From positions 15,865,512 to 15,929,511 of the forward strand of contig CM068313.1 of the NCBI GenBank assembly GCA_034766995.1: a stretch of 64,000 nt of DNA. Direction: 5' to 3'. Within the stretch, counting starts at the first letter, position 1; every line of letters begins with the position of its first letter. The stretch is from Acanthacorydalis orientalis. Lineage: Eukaryota > Arthropoda > Insecta > Megaloptera > Corydalidae. Made by a program: the position numbers and the translations under genes. Shown here one piece after another: positions 13,160 to 26,618 of the stretch. The notes under the pieces are model-generated. The model did not search any database. It saw only the letters and a list, made by a program, of their open reading frames with translations, and was not told where the DNA came from.

Positions 13160-13800
13160 ACAAGGTGCACCAAAGACACGGGAAATTTTAAAATGCAATA
13201 ATTAAATGGATTTTTATTTTTAAATAATTTTTTTTACATATTCATGTTAAGTATATCCAATCATTTTATTTTTTAAAAATGACGCTTGGTAGATGAGCAT
13301 TATTTCGGTGCACGCATCTTGTAATCTTATTCGGAAATTTGCCATTACCTGTTTCAACATATCTAGTGGAATCCTCATAACTTGTTCTCGGATTTTTAAT
13401 TTAAGTTCAAGAATAGTGTGTGGACGATCAATATACGTCATGCTGCTTAGATAACCCTAAAGAAAATAATCACACGTCGTCAATTCTGTGGATTTTGCTG
13501 ACGAAACAACATATCCATTTTTGGAAATGATGTGGTTCGGAAAGAGTACTTTCACAGCAGCCATGAACATTTTAGCGGTACGACTTGTTGCCCCATTTTA
13601 CTGGAAGTATGTAATTTGTGAAAATCGAATTAATTATTGTGTCATAAATGTTGTAATCATATCCTGGGTTACGTCTTACAGCAGTTCTAACACTGTCAAT
13701 GTTTTTTCGTGTTCTTACTGTTTTTTTGAACTCCTGATGCTTCCAATTTAAAATGAAATCAGTTTACTTAAACTTCTGAACTCACAAGTTGATGGTCTGT
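13160..13800 (-). mobile_element. Tc1/mariner-superfamily transposon relic G (DUF4817-type)
   Basis: On the minus strand, three pieces of an insect DDE transposase can be read. TRKNIDSVRTAVRRNP (about 13650-13720) is the end of the N-terminal HTH. GATSRTAKMFMAAVK with LFPNHIISKNG (about 13510-13600) is the segment around the second catalytic Asp. ELTTCDYFL, a stop or frameshift, then GYLSS and DRPHTILELKLKIREQVM through QVMANFRIRL (about 13290-13480) is the C-terminal third. The HTH-to-core linker is missing, so the copy is internally deleted and cannot be active. The left end may be near CAAGGTGCACCAAAGACACG at 13161. Confidence 0.7.
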
Positions 13801-14452
13801 GCGGTCGATACCTGCCCACGACGCGGATTGCTATAAAGATTGCGAAATAGCCGTTGTGCACTGAATCTCTGCTCCATATTTACTAAATTCCATGAATAAT
13901 TAACAGTATATCACTTAATTTTATCCACTCACTCCAATAGTAAGTGAATAAGCCTGCTTTCAAAATTTTCTGCTCCATAATACAATGCTATTCAGTTAAA
14001 ACTCATATTTATAATTTTAATAGCAATAATTCGTAAAATTTAATTAAATTAACGTTTTTAATTTATTTTATAACATAATAGTGAAAAAAAATGATTTGTG
14101 TATTTATAATTTCGAAATTATTTAATGGAGTATTTTACATAAAATAGTTTGAAAGTGACCTTATTTGTGTTTGGAATTCTACTGCACATTTTTGAGTGGT
14201 ACAAAAATAAAATGTTTATAATGAAACATGGTCGTGAATATGAAGCGACGGAAAATGAATTTATAACAGAATTCGTTTTTTAATGTTTATTTTAGCTTCA
14301 ATCATTCTAATGTAGCGTTATATGAATTTGATAGTCTATAGTAAAAATTCATTATATTATCAGTAATTATCTTGTTCTTTTAATCAATTACAGTTTCATG
14401 AAAATAGAAACAACTGACGCTTAAAGTTTTGAATAAATTACAAATAAGCTCA

Positions 14453-14454
14453 TA

Positions 14455-14497
<43 letters not shown>

Positions 14498-14620
14498 ATT
14501 ACCAGACTAATAATCGAAAGAAGTAGGAACAAGTTTAATGGATTTTTTTGTATTTGGTAGAATATTAATGTTCTTATACATTTTTAAAGGATATATATAT
14601 ATATATATATATACACACAA
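14453..14620. repeat. Two (TA)n tracts
   Basis: TA tracts at about 14455-14495 and 14590-14613, the second passing into a short CA run. Confidence 0.9.
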
Positions 14621-16134
14621 ACACACATATTTGTAAAATATATACAGATGTGTATATATATTTGAAAATACGACTAAAATGAATAATTATTTGAAAAAAT
14701 TGTTTTTTAATTCACACGAATATTAATTATGTCCATAATGATAATATCCTTTTCGAATACAATTAAACGAAATGATAACCTGTGTATGAAATTATTAATC
14801 AGTGTTATTGTTGCTGTATGTATTGTTATTATAAATAGTCTGTTTTTAATTTTGTCATTCAGTCTGTAAATTATCATCAGTAATAATGTTTCATCCAGAA
14901 GTTGGACTTTTCAGTATAAATTAAAATTCTAAAAATATCTCGCCGCATAAAAAAAATATTAATTTAGATTAAAACATATCACTCTGTAAATGGTGAAAAT
15001 TTAAATATAAAACACATTTTTTTGTTTGTATTTGATTCGAATTACTTAATTGAAATTATATATATATAACAACATAATTTATACTTCATTAAAAAGTTAC
15101 TGCCAAGTGAAATAAAACGTTTTTATTAAAAGTTAAAAAATAAATTTGTTAAATAGCATTATATTTGGTTGAGTTAATGAATGAATTAAATGTTCGTTAA
15201 ACTTCTTTTAACTTATAATTACAAATTGAATATTAAGTACATACGGTAGAATATAAAACAATTATTTAATCTGTAGAATTTACTAATTATGAATCTATTA
15301 GCATGTAAAATTTTGTTAGAATGATATAATTATTTTTTTTCATAATAGAAAATTATAAAAGTGTTAAGTAAATGTGTAATGATTTGAATATAAAATGTCT
15401 GTTATATTATTCAAATGAAACAATTTTGTCGTTTACTATTTCACACTTTCCGGAATTTATATCTTCATTTACCTCTATTATTTCAGCTTTCAAGTTAATT
15501 CTTTTATCCGGCAATTTAGATTATTAAATTTGTTTAAGTTTCATAGCTCTATTCTATTAACATTTAACACAGTAACATTTTCGATTTCAGTTTTGAATAC
15601 AGATACTTTTAACTATTTGTAATTATCTTAGAATAATTTTATTTGGATATTAATAATTATAAGAGACAACATAGTAATTATTATTCATTTATTCATTTAA
15701 TTTTTTTATTGTGGATTCACTTCATATATTTTTTATCGTTCAATACTTAAGAATTTGTGATAAATTTTGGGCTTATTATCCTAAATATTTTAAAGAATTT
15801 GATTATAAAAAAAATAGTTATAAAAATATATTTAATAGAAATTCGTAATATTTATGAATTAATTTTTAATTAATTATAAAAATAATTATATTAATAATAA
15901 CGGATGTTTCTCTGGTTGAGTTATCTACAATTTCAAAATCGAACCGAAAATGTTTCATAGATGTTTGGAAATATGTGAAAATGTTTACCTCGATCTATAT
16001 ATTTCCTTAAATTGTTTATATTTCGATTCTTAGTGACTTAATTTTATTCTTCTAACATTCTGTGGAATTGGGTGCCTCTTAATCCCCCCTCTCGTAATCA
16101 GTGTACCAAGAATTGAAGCTCTTGTCTCGTATCG

Positions 16135-16255
16135 CTAAAAATTCTGGTTGTATCTTGGGTCGAGGATTTGCGCCGAGTAATGAAGCAATTTTTCGTATCT
16201 ACACAACGAAGTCGCTTCTAGTAGTTCATCTAGGGAAGCTTGAGAGTTACTGCGA
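16135..16255 (-). other. Exon-like block of unknown identity
   Basis: On the minus strand, GCATTTCAG (16256-16264) could be an acceptor. The next 40 codons read RSNSQASLDELLEATSLC then RYEKLLHYSAQILDPRYNQN before a stop at 16135-16137. The composition is balanced and unlike the flanks, and the unusual block continues to about 16045. The helix-like start could fit a SAM-like fold, but I do not recognise the family. A (TA)n tract begins directly upstream of the acceptor. Confidence 0.25.
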
Positions 16256-16272
16256 CTGAAATGCTTTTCTAA

Positions 16273-16283
16273 TATATATATAT

Positions 16284-16339
<56 letters not shown>
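16273..16339. repeat. (TA)n microsatellite with CACA interruption
   Basis: About 65 bp, directly next to the exon-like block at 16.1-16.26 kb. Confidence 0.95.
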
Positions 16340-16340
<1 letters not shown>

Positions 16341-19300
16341 AGGTTAGTTTAAGTCTCATGGTTAAATCTATCCTGCTGAGAAATGTAATTATTTTTTTTG
16401 TTATGTTATATGATTTATTACACATTTTATTGATGAAATTGATTATTTTTTTTATAACAATCTTTTTTAAAAACTATAATAATATTCGACATTTTTTTTC
16501 CAAATTGTTTTTTTTTTGTTTCTATTTTACCATATAGTTATATTAAAAAATAGAATTTTTAAATTTATTTGTAGTAACATTTATTGAGAAAATATTATGA
16601 AACTGAATGTTATTTTCTAATCTTGAAAATCCTAATAAATTTTTACAGATATTTGACAAAAATTGAGCGATTTCATTTTTTATAATTTAATTTTCTCAAA
16701 TTTAAATATATTTTATGAATGTATATTTGAATGTATTATGCAGGATGATGTATAAATGTGAATTAAGTTTAAATTTCGTGAACGGTTGTTTGATATTTCA
16801 ATCAATCGAATGGTATATTGAATTCAAATTCGAATAATGATTTAAATTATTCGGTTTAATTCAGCATGTGGAAAATGTAATTATTTTTCCGATCAATAAA
16901 AAAATGCTTATTAATCTCATAGAATATTTTGGATGCGTAAAAAACAAACACTTGTTTAAATTGGCATTCATTACGAAAATGTAATGGCTTTTTTGTATAA
17001 AAATGCGTATAAAAATTTCAAGAGTTTTAAAACAAACCGTTCCACGCAAATACTTGTTTGATATATTTTTATTTGTTCAATTCAATTTCAGTATAATCAA
17101 AGATTTTATCTTAAGCTGTTCATAATTGAGAAAACGATATAATTCAATTTTTAAAATGTTGGTTCAATGAGAATTACAGGAATAAAGAAAGGAAATTGCT
17201 TTTGTATTAAAAATGTTTTAAATATATAAAATAATTAAACATATCTCTGTTCCTTAATAAAAACTATGCTTACAAATGAAATAATATAATGAATAATCGC
17301 ATTTATTCAAAAAGATGGAGTACTGAATATCAATTAATATTGTGCCTTTTAAAAGCATTTACTTATTAGTTATTTATTAAACATTAGAGAGACTTAATAA
17401 ATAACCGAAGTATATAAAGTTTCTAGTAAAATACTGATAAAAAACATCCATCGATTTTAAAATCAAACAGCTCTAATTAAATTTGCATATGTGCTTTCAA
17501 CAAACATTGTTGTTTTGTGGTTTGTTGTTTGCAGATCGTAAATAAACCATTATATTGTCAATATGTTGGGCTATTACAGTATTTTCTGTTTATATAGTGT
17601 GGATTTAACAATTTTGTTAATACTTATAGAATTATCTGATTGTATATAAAATTATAATCTATCGAAAAAATATTTATGAAAATAATTATAAATGTAAATG
17701 TTTGCGTTATGATATAATAAATTGTAAATTTAAATTGTTTTCACACTTTATCAGTGTAATTTAATACGAACTATTAATAATACAAATTTCCGCAATAAAT
17801 ATGAAATTTCATATTTTGTGGTTTTATCATGTATTTATATAAGCTTTGGAAATGGTTGATAAATGGAATACATTTTTTTGAATAAACAAATTGTACATTT
17901 ATTAAATACATAACAAATATTTGTAGTGGTTTTTTGTGATAGTTTAAATAGTATTCGAGAGTTAGATGCAATATAAATATAAATAATTTAATGTTCTCTT
18001 TTTATTTATTAAAAAGTTATCTGTAAATTAATTTCTTTGAATTAAATTTTTTGCCGTATATATGTATATACACATATAAATTATAATTTGGGTTAGAGAT
18101 AACATTATTATTTAAATATGGGAAACAACTGTTTTACATTTTTAAACACTCTTTTCCAGCTAGGTTGTACAAGAATATTTTATTTATTAGAAAATGAATT
18201 TATTGAAATGTTACATTGATATTTATAATTTATAGATAAGCTATTAGAATTTTTCCAAACAGCAAACATTATTTAAAGAAATGAACTTTTAAAATTAATT
18301 TATTTATAGTTTGTCTTTGCTTATTTATTTACGGGATATTTTTAATATTATGAGTATTACATGGCAAAATATATATTAAATACATGATTTTGATAAAAAT
18401 CTACCTCATTCTGAATTTAAAAATCATATTTAATTGGATAATTTTAGAGAAAAGAATAAAAATCTAACATATTTCATTAATTTTTTGTTTTTAAAAATTC
18501 ACTGTAACATTTTTTAAAAAAAAATTTTTTAATTACTAAAAAAATTATTTGAATACAAAAAACAAATTATATTTTAAATTTTGTAGGAAGTATCACAAAT
18601 TATAATGATTGAAAAACGGAACCAAAGTGCATGGTATTGAATGATAAGACGATTTCGATTCTTTTATCATCGTTTATGTCGCTAAGAAGATGTAACTTGA
18701 ACCGTTGTATATCCTGAAACAGACTAATCCGGATTCTCCCTTTTATTCAACTTCATTGAACTCTTATATAGAGAATTCAATGGCGTAGTATAAGTAGATA
18801 TGGATCTTCCGTACTGATCGTTATATTTGTGTTTATTTTAGAAGTTTAATATTCACATTTTATTACGGTAACGTAACACGGTATAGGCTTTAAAAATAGA
18901 AAAACAGTAAAATAAAAAATAATGTGTTATACAAAACTTTTAGAAATGGTCATTTATTTTTAAGGTATTATGGGTTTGATTATTTAAATTTTAACAATTT
19001 TTTTTATATTCTGTTTAGGAATATTGATTCAATATTTTTGAGTATTTAATATAACGTTATATGAGAGCGAGGATGTAATAATTAAAATATTCAAAAAGTA
19101 CAATTAATATGTATATGAAAAAAATAATATTTAATATTTTACGGTTTAATTGCAATATTTTTTTAAAAACTGTTTTCACATTTTAACAAATATTCTCTTA
19201 ATAATTACAAATTATTAATATGTCAATAATATTAATTGGAAATAGCATCATTAACTTAACTATTAATTAATAATAATTTACAAATAGGTAATCGTATTTT

Positions 19301-19724
19301 TGTGTCTAATTAATTGTAGTTTTATATATTGATAAATGGTAAAAAATATCGAATGAAATTATAATTTGTGTTGATGTAATTATGATGTAGTATCTCAGGG
19401 GTTAACTGAATATAAAAATCGATTTTGTACCATTATTAACTAGTAATAATCAATCATATATTATCATAGAAAATTGCAAAATGCAGTATTTCAAAAATTT
19501 TAATAAACAGGTAGATAACTGTGAATGAATAGTGAATGAAATATAAATACATTAAATATCACATAAATTTTAAAACTGTCTGAAGGATACTTTCAATGTC
19601 AAATAATAATTAAAAATAAATAGATCAGCTTTTATAGAGTACCACAGTGAAATTAATTAAAAATGTAAATAAATTTCCCGTATTTAAATAATAATGCTAT
19701 CTAGTATCCAGATTATAATTTATA

Positions 19725-19740
19725 TATACATATTTATATA

Positions 19741-19837
<97 letters not shown>

Positions 19838-19840
19838 CAA
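19725..19840. repeat. Compound (TA)n(GA)n microsatellite
   Basis: TA blocks with TACA and TATG interruptions end in an uninterrupted run of about nine GA units (19820-19838). Confidence 0.95.
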
Positions 19841-20927
19841 AAAAATACAATTCAAAAAAATTAAATTATAGATAATTTTTTAATAAATACCAAAAATTCA
19901 TTAAATTTTTTATATTTACATTCCGTTTGACTCTCAAATACTATTTGAATTCATCTAAAATTGTCACTAAAATATTTAATATAGCTTTCGTTGAAATAAG
20001 TTAAATATAATCGAATTTCTGCATATGTGCCCATTTAAACCCCAAATATACAAACAAAACATCGAATTTCTGTACATTAGTGCTCTGAATAATGATAAAA
20101 TTGCCCTAAAAATGCTTATAAGCTACATTAAGAAAATAATTACCAGTTATTGTGTATTTTGATTAGATTTTTTTTTGGTGTATGAAAAAGCAAAATTCAT
20201 TTATGAAAGTGAATTTATAATCATCAAAAATATAATTGGTAAAATCATAATTTCAAATCTAGTTAATTCTAGAAATATCTAAAGAATATGTGATTTCTAC
20301 TAAGAAACATTTAATTTTTTGATACAAATTGAATTTTTTTCTTTGATACAAAATAAATATTTCGTATAATATAATTTTCAGTTCTTGGATTGCTTACAAA
20401 ATTTATTACATTCAAACTTTTATCATAAATAAATATAAAATACTATCAAATCTCTATATTGTGAAAGTTGAACGGAACTTGAGATAATAGTGTTCTAAAA
20501 TACCTCTTCAAAATGTTTTTATGTGGTTCTTGAAAGTAAATTTATTATAAATTATTCTGATAAACTTTAATTCGAATGATTTAATTACTACTTTTTGAAC
20601 ACGTACTATAAAAATTAAATTAATTATTGTTGAAATTACAAAGATTTCTTCAATTTATTTATATATATATATATATATTTGATTAATATATTGTGTCTTT
20701 TTTACTGTATTTCCATTTGTTATATCAATTAATAAACTGCAATTTTTAATTTTTAATGAAAATAACAATTAATAGAAAATATCAATTACATGATAATGTA
20801 ATTCACACTATATTAATAAATTAAATTCATTCCGTATAAAAAATCATTATAGTACATTTAATTACATAACAAAAATACTCATATGTAGGAAATCTAGCTC
20901 AGTCGAACATATCTTTCTCAAAAATAT

Positions 20928-21010
20928 ATATGTTGGATAACTATGACACCCACGACCTTTTGATTAGAGATCCGATGAATTTGCGCTCTCAGCTAGAGCA
21001 TTTAATGTTG
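20928..21010 (-). pseudogene. tRNA-like relic or SINE head
   Basis: On the minus strand, TAGCTGAGAGCGC resembles a tRNA A-box and D-arm. It is followed by CGGATCTCTAATCAAAAGG, resembling an anticodon arm of the Arg(TCT) kind, and then TCGTGGGTGTCATAG, a damaged form of the T-arm GGGTTCGA block. Stem pairing is poor. It may be a decayed tRNA gene or the head of an old tRNA-derived SINE; no poly(A) or body region could be recognised. Confidence 0.4.
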
Positions 21011-21751
21011 TTTTTCATTAAGAAAACGATTGTCCTAAATGACGAAAAATAACGACATAAACATTGACAGAAAATTACTGGTCTTTCAGTGAAATGGTGG
21101 TCGTGCATAGCGCTAACAAGTCTGACACAGAAAAAATGACAGTATACTACCGTTGACGTGATACTACTTTATGTGTACATTTGGTAATATGAGATATTTT
21201 TTTTGTCTTAAAATAAAAATAACCGAGGTTTTGTGAGAATATATATATATATATCACAAATGTAGGTGTTCAAGTACATGGTTTGGTAATATCTGACAAA
21301 TACTTGAGATGAAGATTTAACCACTTCTTACAGCGGCTTAGAGCGTCTTCATGAAACTTTATCTTACTATTACGATCCATTATGATCCACTATATATTCA
21401 CTGTATAAATATATGTATATATATATATATATATACAGAGAAATACCTTTATGCACACTAATTTCACTTACCTCCATTTATATATTATGGAAATAAATTG
21501 CTATAAATGGTTAATAAGCAAGATAGAGCAAAATTTTTTGCTAAAAACTATATTTCGTTCGTAATTTTTTTTATAAAGAAGATTGTTATACGGATGTGTT
21601 GCTGTACATGTACACAGAATGAAAAAAATTGTAATGAAAAAAAATATAATAATTAGACTTTTTAATGATGAAAAGAAATCTCAATACTTATTTTTTTGAC
21701 GTAGAAAATCTGTTTTATGGTTAGAATATCGACTAGCTGAAACAAATATGT

Positions 21752-22285
21752 CAATTTAATATTGGGTGTAATAAATAATTATGTACTTTTAAATTGAATC
21801 AGTCATAATATTGTTTTAAATTAAAATATTTGCTTGCTGTTTTAGAATTTTAAAGTAGCAACCTTAATATTTAAAAATACTATATAACTTAACTAAACGG
21901 ATGGTATAACCTCACAAAACAGTAGCATTGGGTCTGAAAAGCAGTATATTAGGCATAGAATAATTTTCGCATTTTTGTTAAAAAAAATGCTATCAAAGAT
22001 GCAGGAATGATTTATTGAACTCAAGGGGAAGGTGTTGTAATACATAAAATATGCAAAAAAATTTTAAAACAATGAAAGTGGCTTGAAAATGCATTACGAC
22101 TTCATCGACTGCAAAACTGTTAAATTTTTTCGACAAAGTTCTGGTTAGTTACCTGACAGATGGAGAAAAATTATATAAAATAATCGGGAATACCTTGAAG
22201 ATTGAAATCTATTTTATTTTTCCGTAAACATTATTTTTTTATAAAAAAAGCATCGAATTAGTTTGTAAACTTTATATATTGTTCA
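21752..22285 (+). mobile_element. Second mariner family, deletion derivative E
   Basis: A transposase N-terminus SEKQYIRHRIIFAF is readable at 21937-21985, followed after broken frames by a GEGVVIHKICKK-like stretch near 22030-22065. The C-terminal end is read from LPDRWRKII near 22156, then TAA, NNREYLED and a final stop by about 22210. The DDE core is missing. The fusion region AAAATGCATTACGACTTCATCGA (22085-22107) is shared with copy F. The terminal repeats are too decayed to set exact ends. Confidence 0.65.
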
Positions 22286-22776
22286 ATAATAAACCATTTT
22301 AATGAAATTAATTGTCATTTTAACACAAATATCGAGATTTTGTATAATATTGAACCGTCGATAAATGAACTATTCCATATCTTTATATCAATATCAATTT
22401 TTCCTATTGATGAAACTAATATGAATAACACAACTTTCCATTTGTCATTTTGTCTTCCGAAAACGAAAACAATCATTCCATTGATAATGTGTACTAGAGT
22501 AACATGAATGTTCACACAACGTTTAAGTTGATTGATTTATGAAGATGGATTGTTTGAAAAAATATTTTACTATTTTTCATTTATTACTTGTGAATCTTTG
22601 ATGATCAATCATAATATCTTGATGGTTTCGGAAAACTGTATTGTATTTTTTATTATATAAATATGTTGTTTCTGATTTTAAGTACGATGTGTTTATAAAA
22701 TAAGTTTCATATTTAAACGCATCATTTTTTCTTGACTAAGATATATTGAGAATATGACAAATAAAGTTAAAAGCTA

Positions 22777-22779
<3 letters not shown>

Positions 22780-22866
<87 letters not shown>
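22780..22866. repeat. (TA)n microsatellite
   Basis: About 85 bp of TA with two TACA interruptions. Confidence 0.95.
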
Positions 22867-24436
22867 ATGAATTTATTGAAGTAAAAAATAGAAATATTTT
22901 AGCAATTTTTTTAATTAAATAAGAAATAAAATTATCTATTACATAATTTTTCATTTTGATTTTTCACAAAATAATGATTTGTAATATTAATTAACAACTT
23001 ATCGAATAATAAATAATTGAAAATTAATTTTGAGATAATTAGATGATAATAAATTACTAAGTAATTTTGAAAATAATACTTAAAAACAGTTCATTTATTT
23101 GTCAAAAACAAGTTAATAAAACGACTTTTTCTATTAAATAATTATCAGTTAATAATGACTACTTAAAAGCAAAAAGAATACAGAAATAGAAACTCATAAA
23201 CAGTACTTAGTTTAACATACAAGTAAGTGTTAAGTGTAGATTAAACACATGAGATAATATAAAATATTCAATCATATAAATATAATTTATGATCTTTTTA
23301 TTTTCTTTCGCTCTTTGATATCTGAGAAACTCTTAGACTGTGCATTATAATATAAAGTTTTATAGTTTATATATATATATATATATATAAAGTTTATTTT
23401 GAATTCATTTTGAAGTAGTTTTTTGTTAGGATGATACAGAACAGACATTTATTATAATTTAATATTAGTCTTTTGCATTCAAATGAAGTACTTTTAGATG
23501 ATTTTGTAAAATGGTGCCATTATTTATATGTAGTATGATGTATTTAACATTTATTAATTTGACTACAGTTATTAACATAAATAATATTATTGTTTAAGAG
23601 CAATGTTTTCTTTTTACCTTAATTATTTTTTAAGAAAAATGAACATTATATTAAGATTATATTAGGAAATATTTAAAGTAAGATAAATATTAGAATTAGT
23701 AGTTTTAAAAGGGATATACGAGCAATTTATATGGTCTTTAGACTAAGTCTGGCTAGTAGTTACATATTTGAATCTCCGGTTAAGCATTTAATTTGTGTGA
23801 TTAAATAAATCTATAAAAGCTAATACATTGATAGATTTATTAAAAATTGTTTAATATATTAATGTTTTTTTTGAAGGTTTATTAAATATTTTTTTTATAT
23901 AAAATTTAATCCGAGAAATGTTTTTAGTATTGTTCAAATCTATAATGATAAGTGGAAATGATCCGATAAATAATCATTTAACGAATATCTGTATGCATGC
24001 CTTAGTAGTTTGAGATTATATTAAGGTAGACTTTAAAGTAGCTTTTGTATGTTTTAAAAATAGTTAAAATGTTTAGTTCAGCATGCTAATTGTTAATGAT
24101 AATCTTAAATGTTACTGCTTATTGGACTTTTGATAAATATGCTTTTATAATTCAGAATGTTCATTTTTTTTAACTATATACAAATAAATATCATATATCA
24201 TGTCCAATTAATAAATAAAATAGTTTCTTTATTTTTGTAAATATTATTTTTACAAAAAACTTATATTTTTACCCACGATTAAATATCATATATTTTCATA
24301 GTAGAGTTTTTCGCATTATGACTGAATTTACTTTCATAAATAAATTTTTTACTACCTAAAAATCACAGAAAAAATATTTCTGAACAAATGTATCAATAAA
24401 AGGTCATTAACTATTAAATCTTTTTGATTGATTTTA

Positions 24437-24439
24437 TAT

Positions 24440-24479
<40 letters not shown>

Positions 24480-24480
24480 T
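24437..24480. repeat. (TA)n microsatellite
   Basis: About 44 bp with one TAAA interruption. Confidence 0.9.
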
Positions 24481-24853
24481 TAGATATTAATTTTATTATT
24501 TTCAGAATGATCAGATATAGAAAAATTAATTAAAAGAATTTTCATTACACTAACGTTCAATAAATGGTTCTATCAATGTTTAAAAATCAAAGTATTTAAT
24601 TAGATTATTAAAAAGATAATTATGGACTTAATTATATGGGTAACCTAATTTACTTTTGATGTTGGTGTCTTTTTTCGTTTTTTTTTATTCAAAGACCAGT
24701 TTCTGTATATTTTTTTATATTTGATATATTTGTATATTTTTTTGTACAAAATGAATATATTTGTTTATTCGTTAATATTTTTCGGAAGTAAACTTAGGCC
24801 GTAAGGAATTTATTGATTCACATACGAATTGTCTTTCGATTATTTCTTAACAG

Positions 24854-25032
24854 AATATCCGCCAGTATTTATTCGTATATTCTCTTTAAGTAATATAATA
24901 CCATTCAGTGTTCTCAGAGCTATAGACAACGGATTTGAAATATGTCTCTCAGAAATCCAATGGCATTCAAAAGAATGTATGTGGAGGAGAGAAAGGGTAT
25001 TCGATACGGTTACAATAGCCAGTTGGGTTTGA
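24854..25032 (+). other. Exon-like open block, identity unknown (faint Wnt-like pattern)
   Basis: TTTCGATTATTTCTTAACAG is a plausible splice acceptor, and the block behind it is open to TGA at 25030 with non-repetitive composition. The frame reads SVLRAIDNGFEICLSEIQW then HSKECMWRRERVFDTVTIAS. The spacing A-x-x-x-G-x-x-x-x-L-x-E-x-Q followed by Cys and Trp recalls the early Wnt segment, but the key ECQ and RWNC residues are not intact. I cannot claim homology. It could be a diverged exon, a pseudogene fragment or chance; the minus strand is also open here. Confidence 0.25.
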
Positions 25033-25515
25033 CTTCTCAATCTGTTTTCCTTTTATGAAATAACTGACGTGTCTTCTTTCGAGATTTTCCGCAAATATGT
25101 CACAGATTTTATCGAATAAAATATTATGTTATTTGATTATTTCGTCTCATGAAATTCATTAATGTTTTAATATTTTTTCAGTTTTATTTTTTTTCGAAAT
25201 ATTAACGGCACAGAATTAATTGTTAAATTTATACATACGTGTTTTAGTGGACAGAAAAAGAGATTAAAACGAAATATAGAAGATTATGAAGTAATATTTA
25301 TTAAATAGAGAATAAGACAGAACAATGAAGAGAATTGTTTCATGTATAATAAAATATTTGAATAAACTTGAATAGTAAATGCTTGAAGCAATTTTATGTA
25401 TTTACGTCAAACACTATCTCGGTATTTCTGACGGAAACTTGGTATCTGCATTAATTTTCCATTTTCATTACACGCTTCATACATAAATAAACATATTAAT
25501 ATACACACAAAAACA

Positions 25516-25517
<2 letters not shown>

Positions 25518-25557
<40 letters not shown>
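25518..25557. repeat. (TA)n microsatellite
   Basis: About 40 bp of TA, abutting mariner copy F. Confidence 0.95.
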
Positions 25558-25561
<4 letters not shown>

Positions 25562-25564
25562 ACT

Positions 25565-26065
25565 AGCTGTAAAAATTAATTTGGTGCCTTTAAACTAAAT
25601 CAATCATAACTCTGTTAAAAATTAAAATATTTACTTGTTGTTTTAGGATTTTGAATTTACAATCTTAACATTTAAAAAAAACTATATATCTTGATCAAGT
25701 AGTTGGCATAACCTCATAAAACAGTAGTGAATATGAAGGCGTCCGAAAAGCAGCATATTAGACATTGCATACTTTTCGCATTTCAGTTAAAAAAATATGC
25801 TGCCAAAGCCGAGGAAATGATTTATTCAGATTTGAGAGAAAATTTTGTGATGTAAATGGTAAATCAGTAGAAGTCCGAAAATGCATTTCGACTTCATCGA
25901 TTTAAAGCCGCCATATTATTTTCGACAAGGGATTCGTCAGTTATCCGACAGATGGGGCAAAGTTATATAAAATAATAAAAAAAATGTTTTGAGGATTGAA
26001 AATTTCCGTTAACATTTATTTTCTATAAAAAGCCATTGAATTAATTTCCGAAAATTTCAAATTCA
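25565..26065 (+). mobile_element. Second mariner family, deletion derivative F
   Basis: This is the sister of copy E, 3.8 kb downstream in the same orientation. SEKQHIRHCILFAFQLKK at about 25743-25796 is the transposase N-terminus. GIRQLSDRWGKVI at about 25925-25963 is the C-terminal end, interrupted by TAA at the same codon as in copy E. The catalytic part is deleted with the same junction (around 25876-25900). The left end lies next to a (TA)n tract at 25518-25557. Confidence 0.7.
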
Positions 26066-26575
26066 TTTCCCTAATTTCCAAAAAGCCATTTGAATTAGTA
26101 AAATTATTTTTTTTGTTAAATGTCGGAATATATAATATAAATTTTTTATTAAATTAATTAACTAAAAATTAATATTTACATTTTAATTTATTTAATTTAA
26201 AAATATTTTAATATTTATTGGCCAAAAGACAATTCTTTTTTAAGACTAATAATTCTATTTTTTCGGTATACCATAAAAAAGTACGTTATATATATATATA
26301 TATATCATTAAAAATAATCACGTATATTCGTTTTGAGTTCAATAAAATGCGATATGACTACATGATCAACATTACATATAACCCAAGGGAACTTTCTAGT
26401 ATTCTTTCCAATTTCCCAATATTGGACTTTTAACTTGATATCCTTTTCCAATTTCCTCTTGTTAAAAATATCGTCAATTAAGCAGAGAAATCGAATTTAC
26501 TAACAAGTAACAGAAAAAATACAAAAACAAAATAAACATATACTTATAAAATGTTGTAAGGTAAAATGGTACAGA

Positions 26576-26618
26576 TATATCTATCTATCTATCTATCTAT
26601 ATATATATATATATATTT
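26576..26618. repeat. (ATCT)n(TA)n microsatellite
   Basis: Four to five ATCT units followed by a TA tract; another TA tract lies at 26755-26780. Confidence 0.95.

Larger units (their letters stand above)
13801..20927. other. AT-rich spacer
   Basis: Apart from the 16.1-kb exon-like block and microsatellites I see nothing coding. 18640-18800 is somewhat more complex (GACTAATCCGGATTCTCCC) without an ORF. Confidence 0.6.

Noticed and set aside
23706..23790. tRNA-like look of GGGATATACGAGC with TTTGAATCTCCGG
   Set aside because: No consistent acceptor, D or anticodon stems could be paired.
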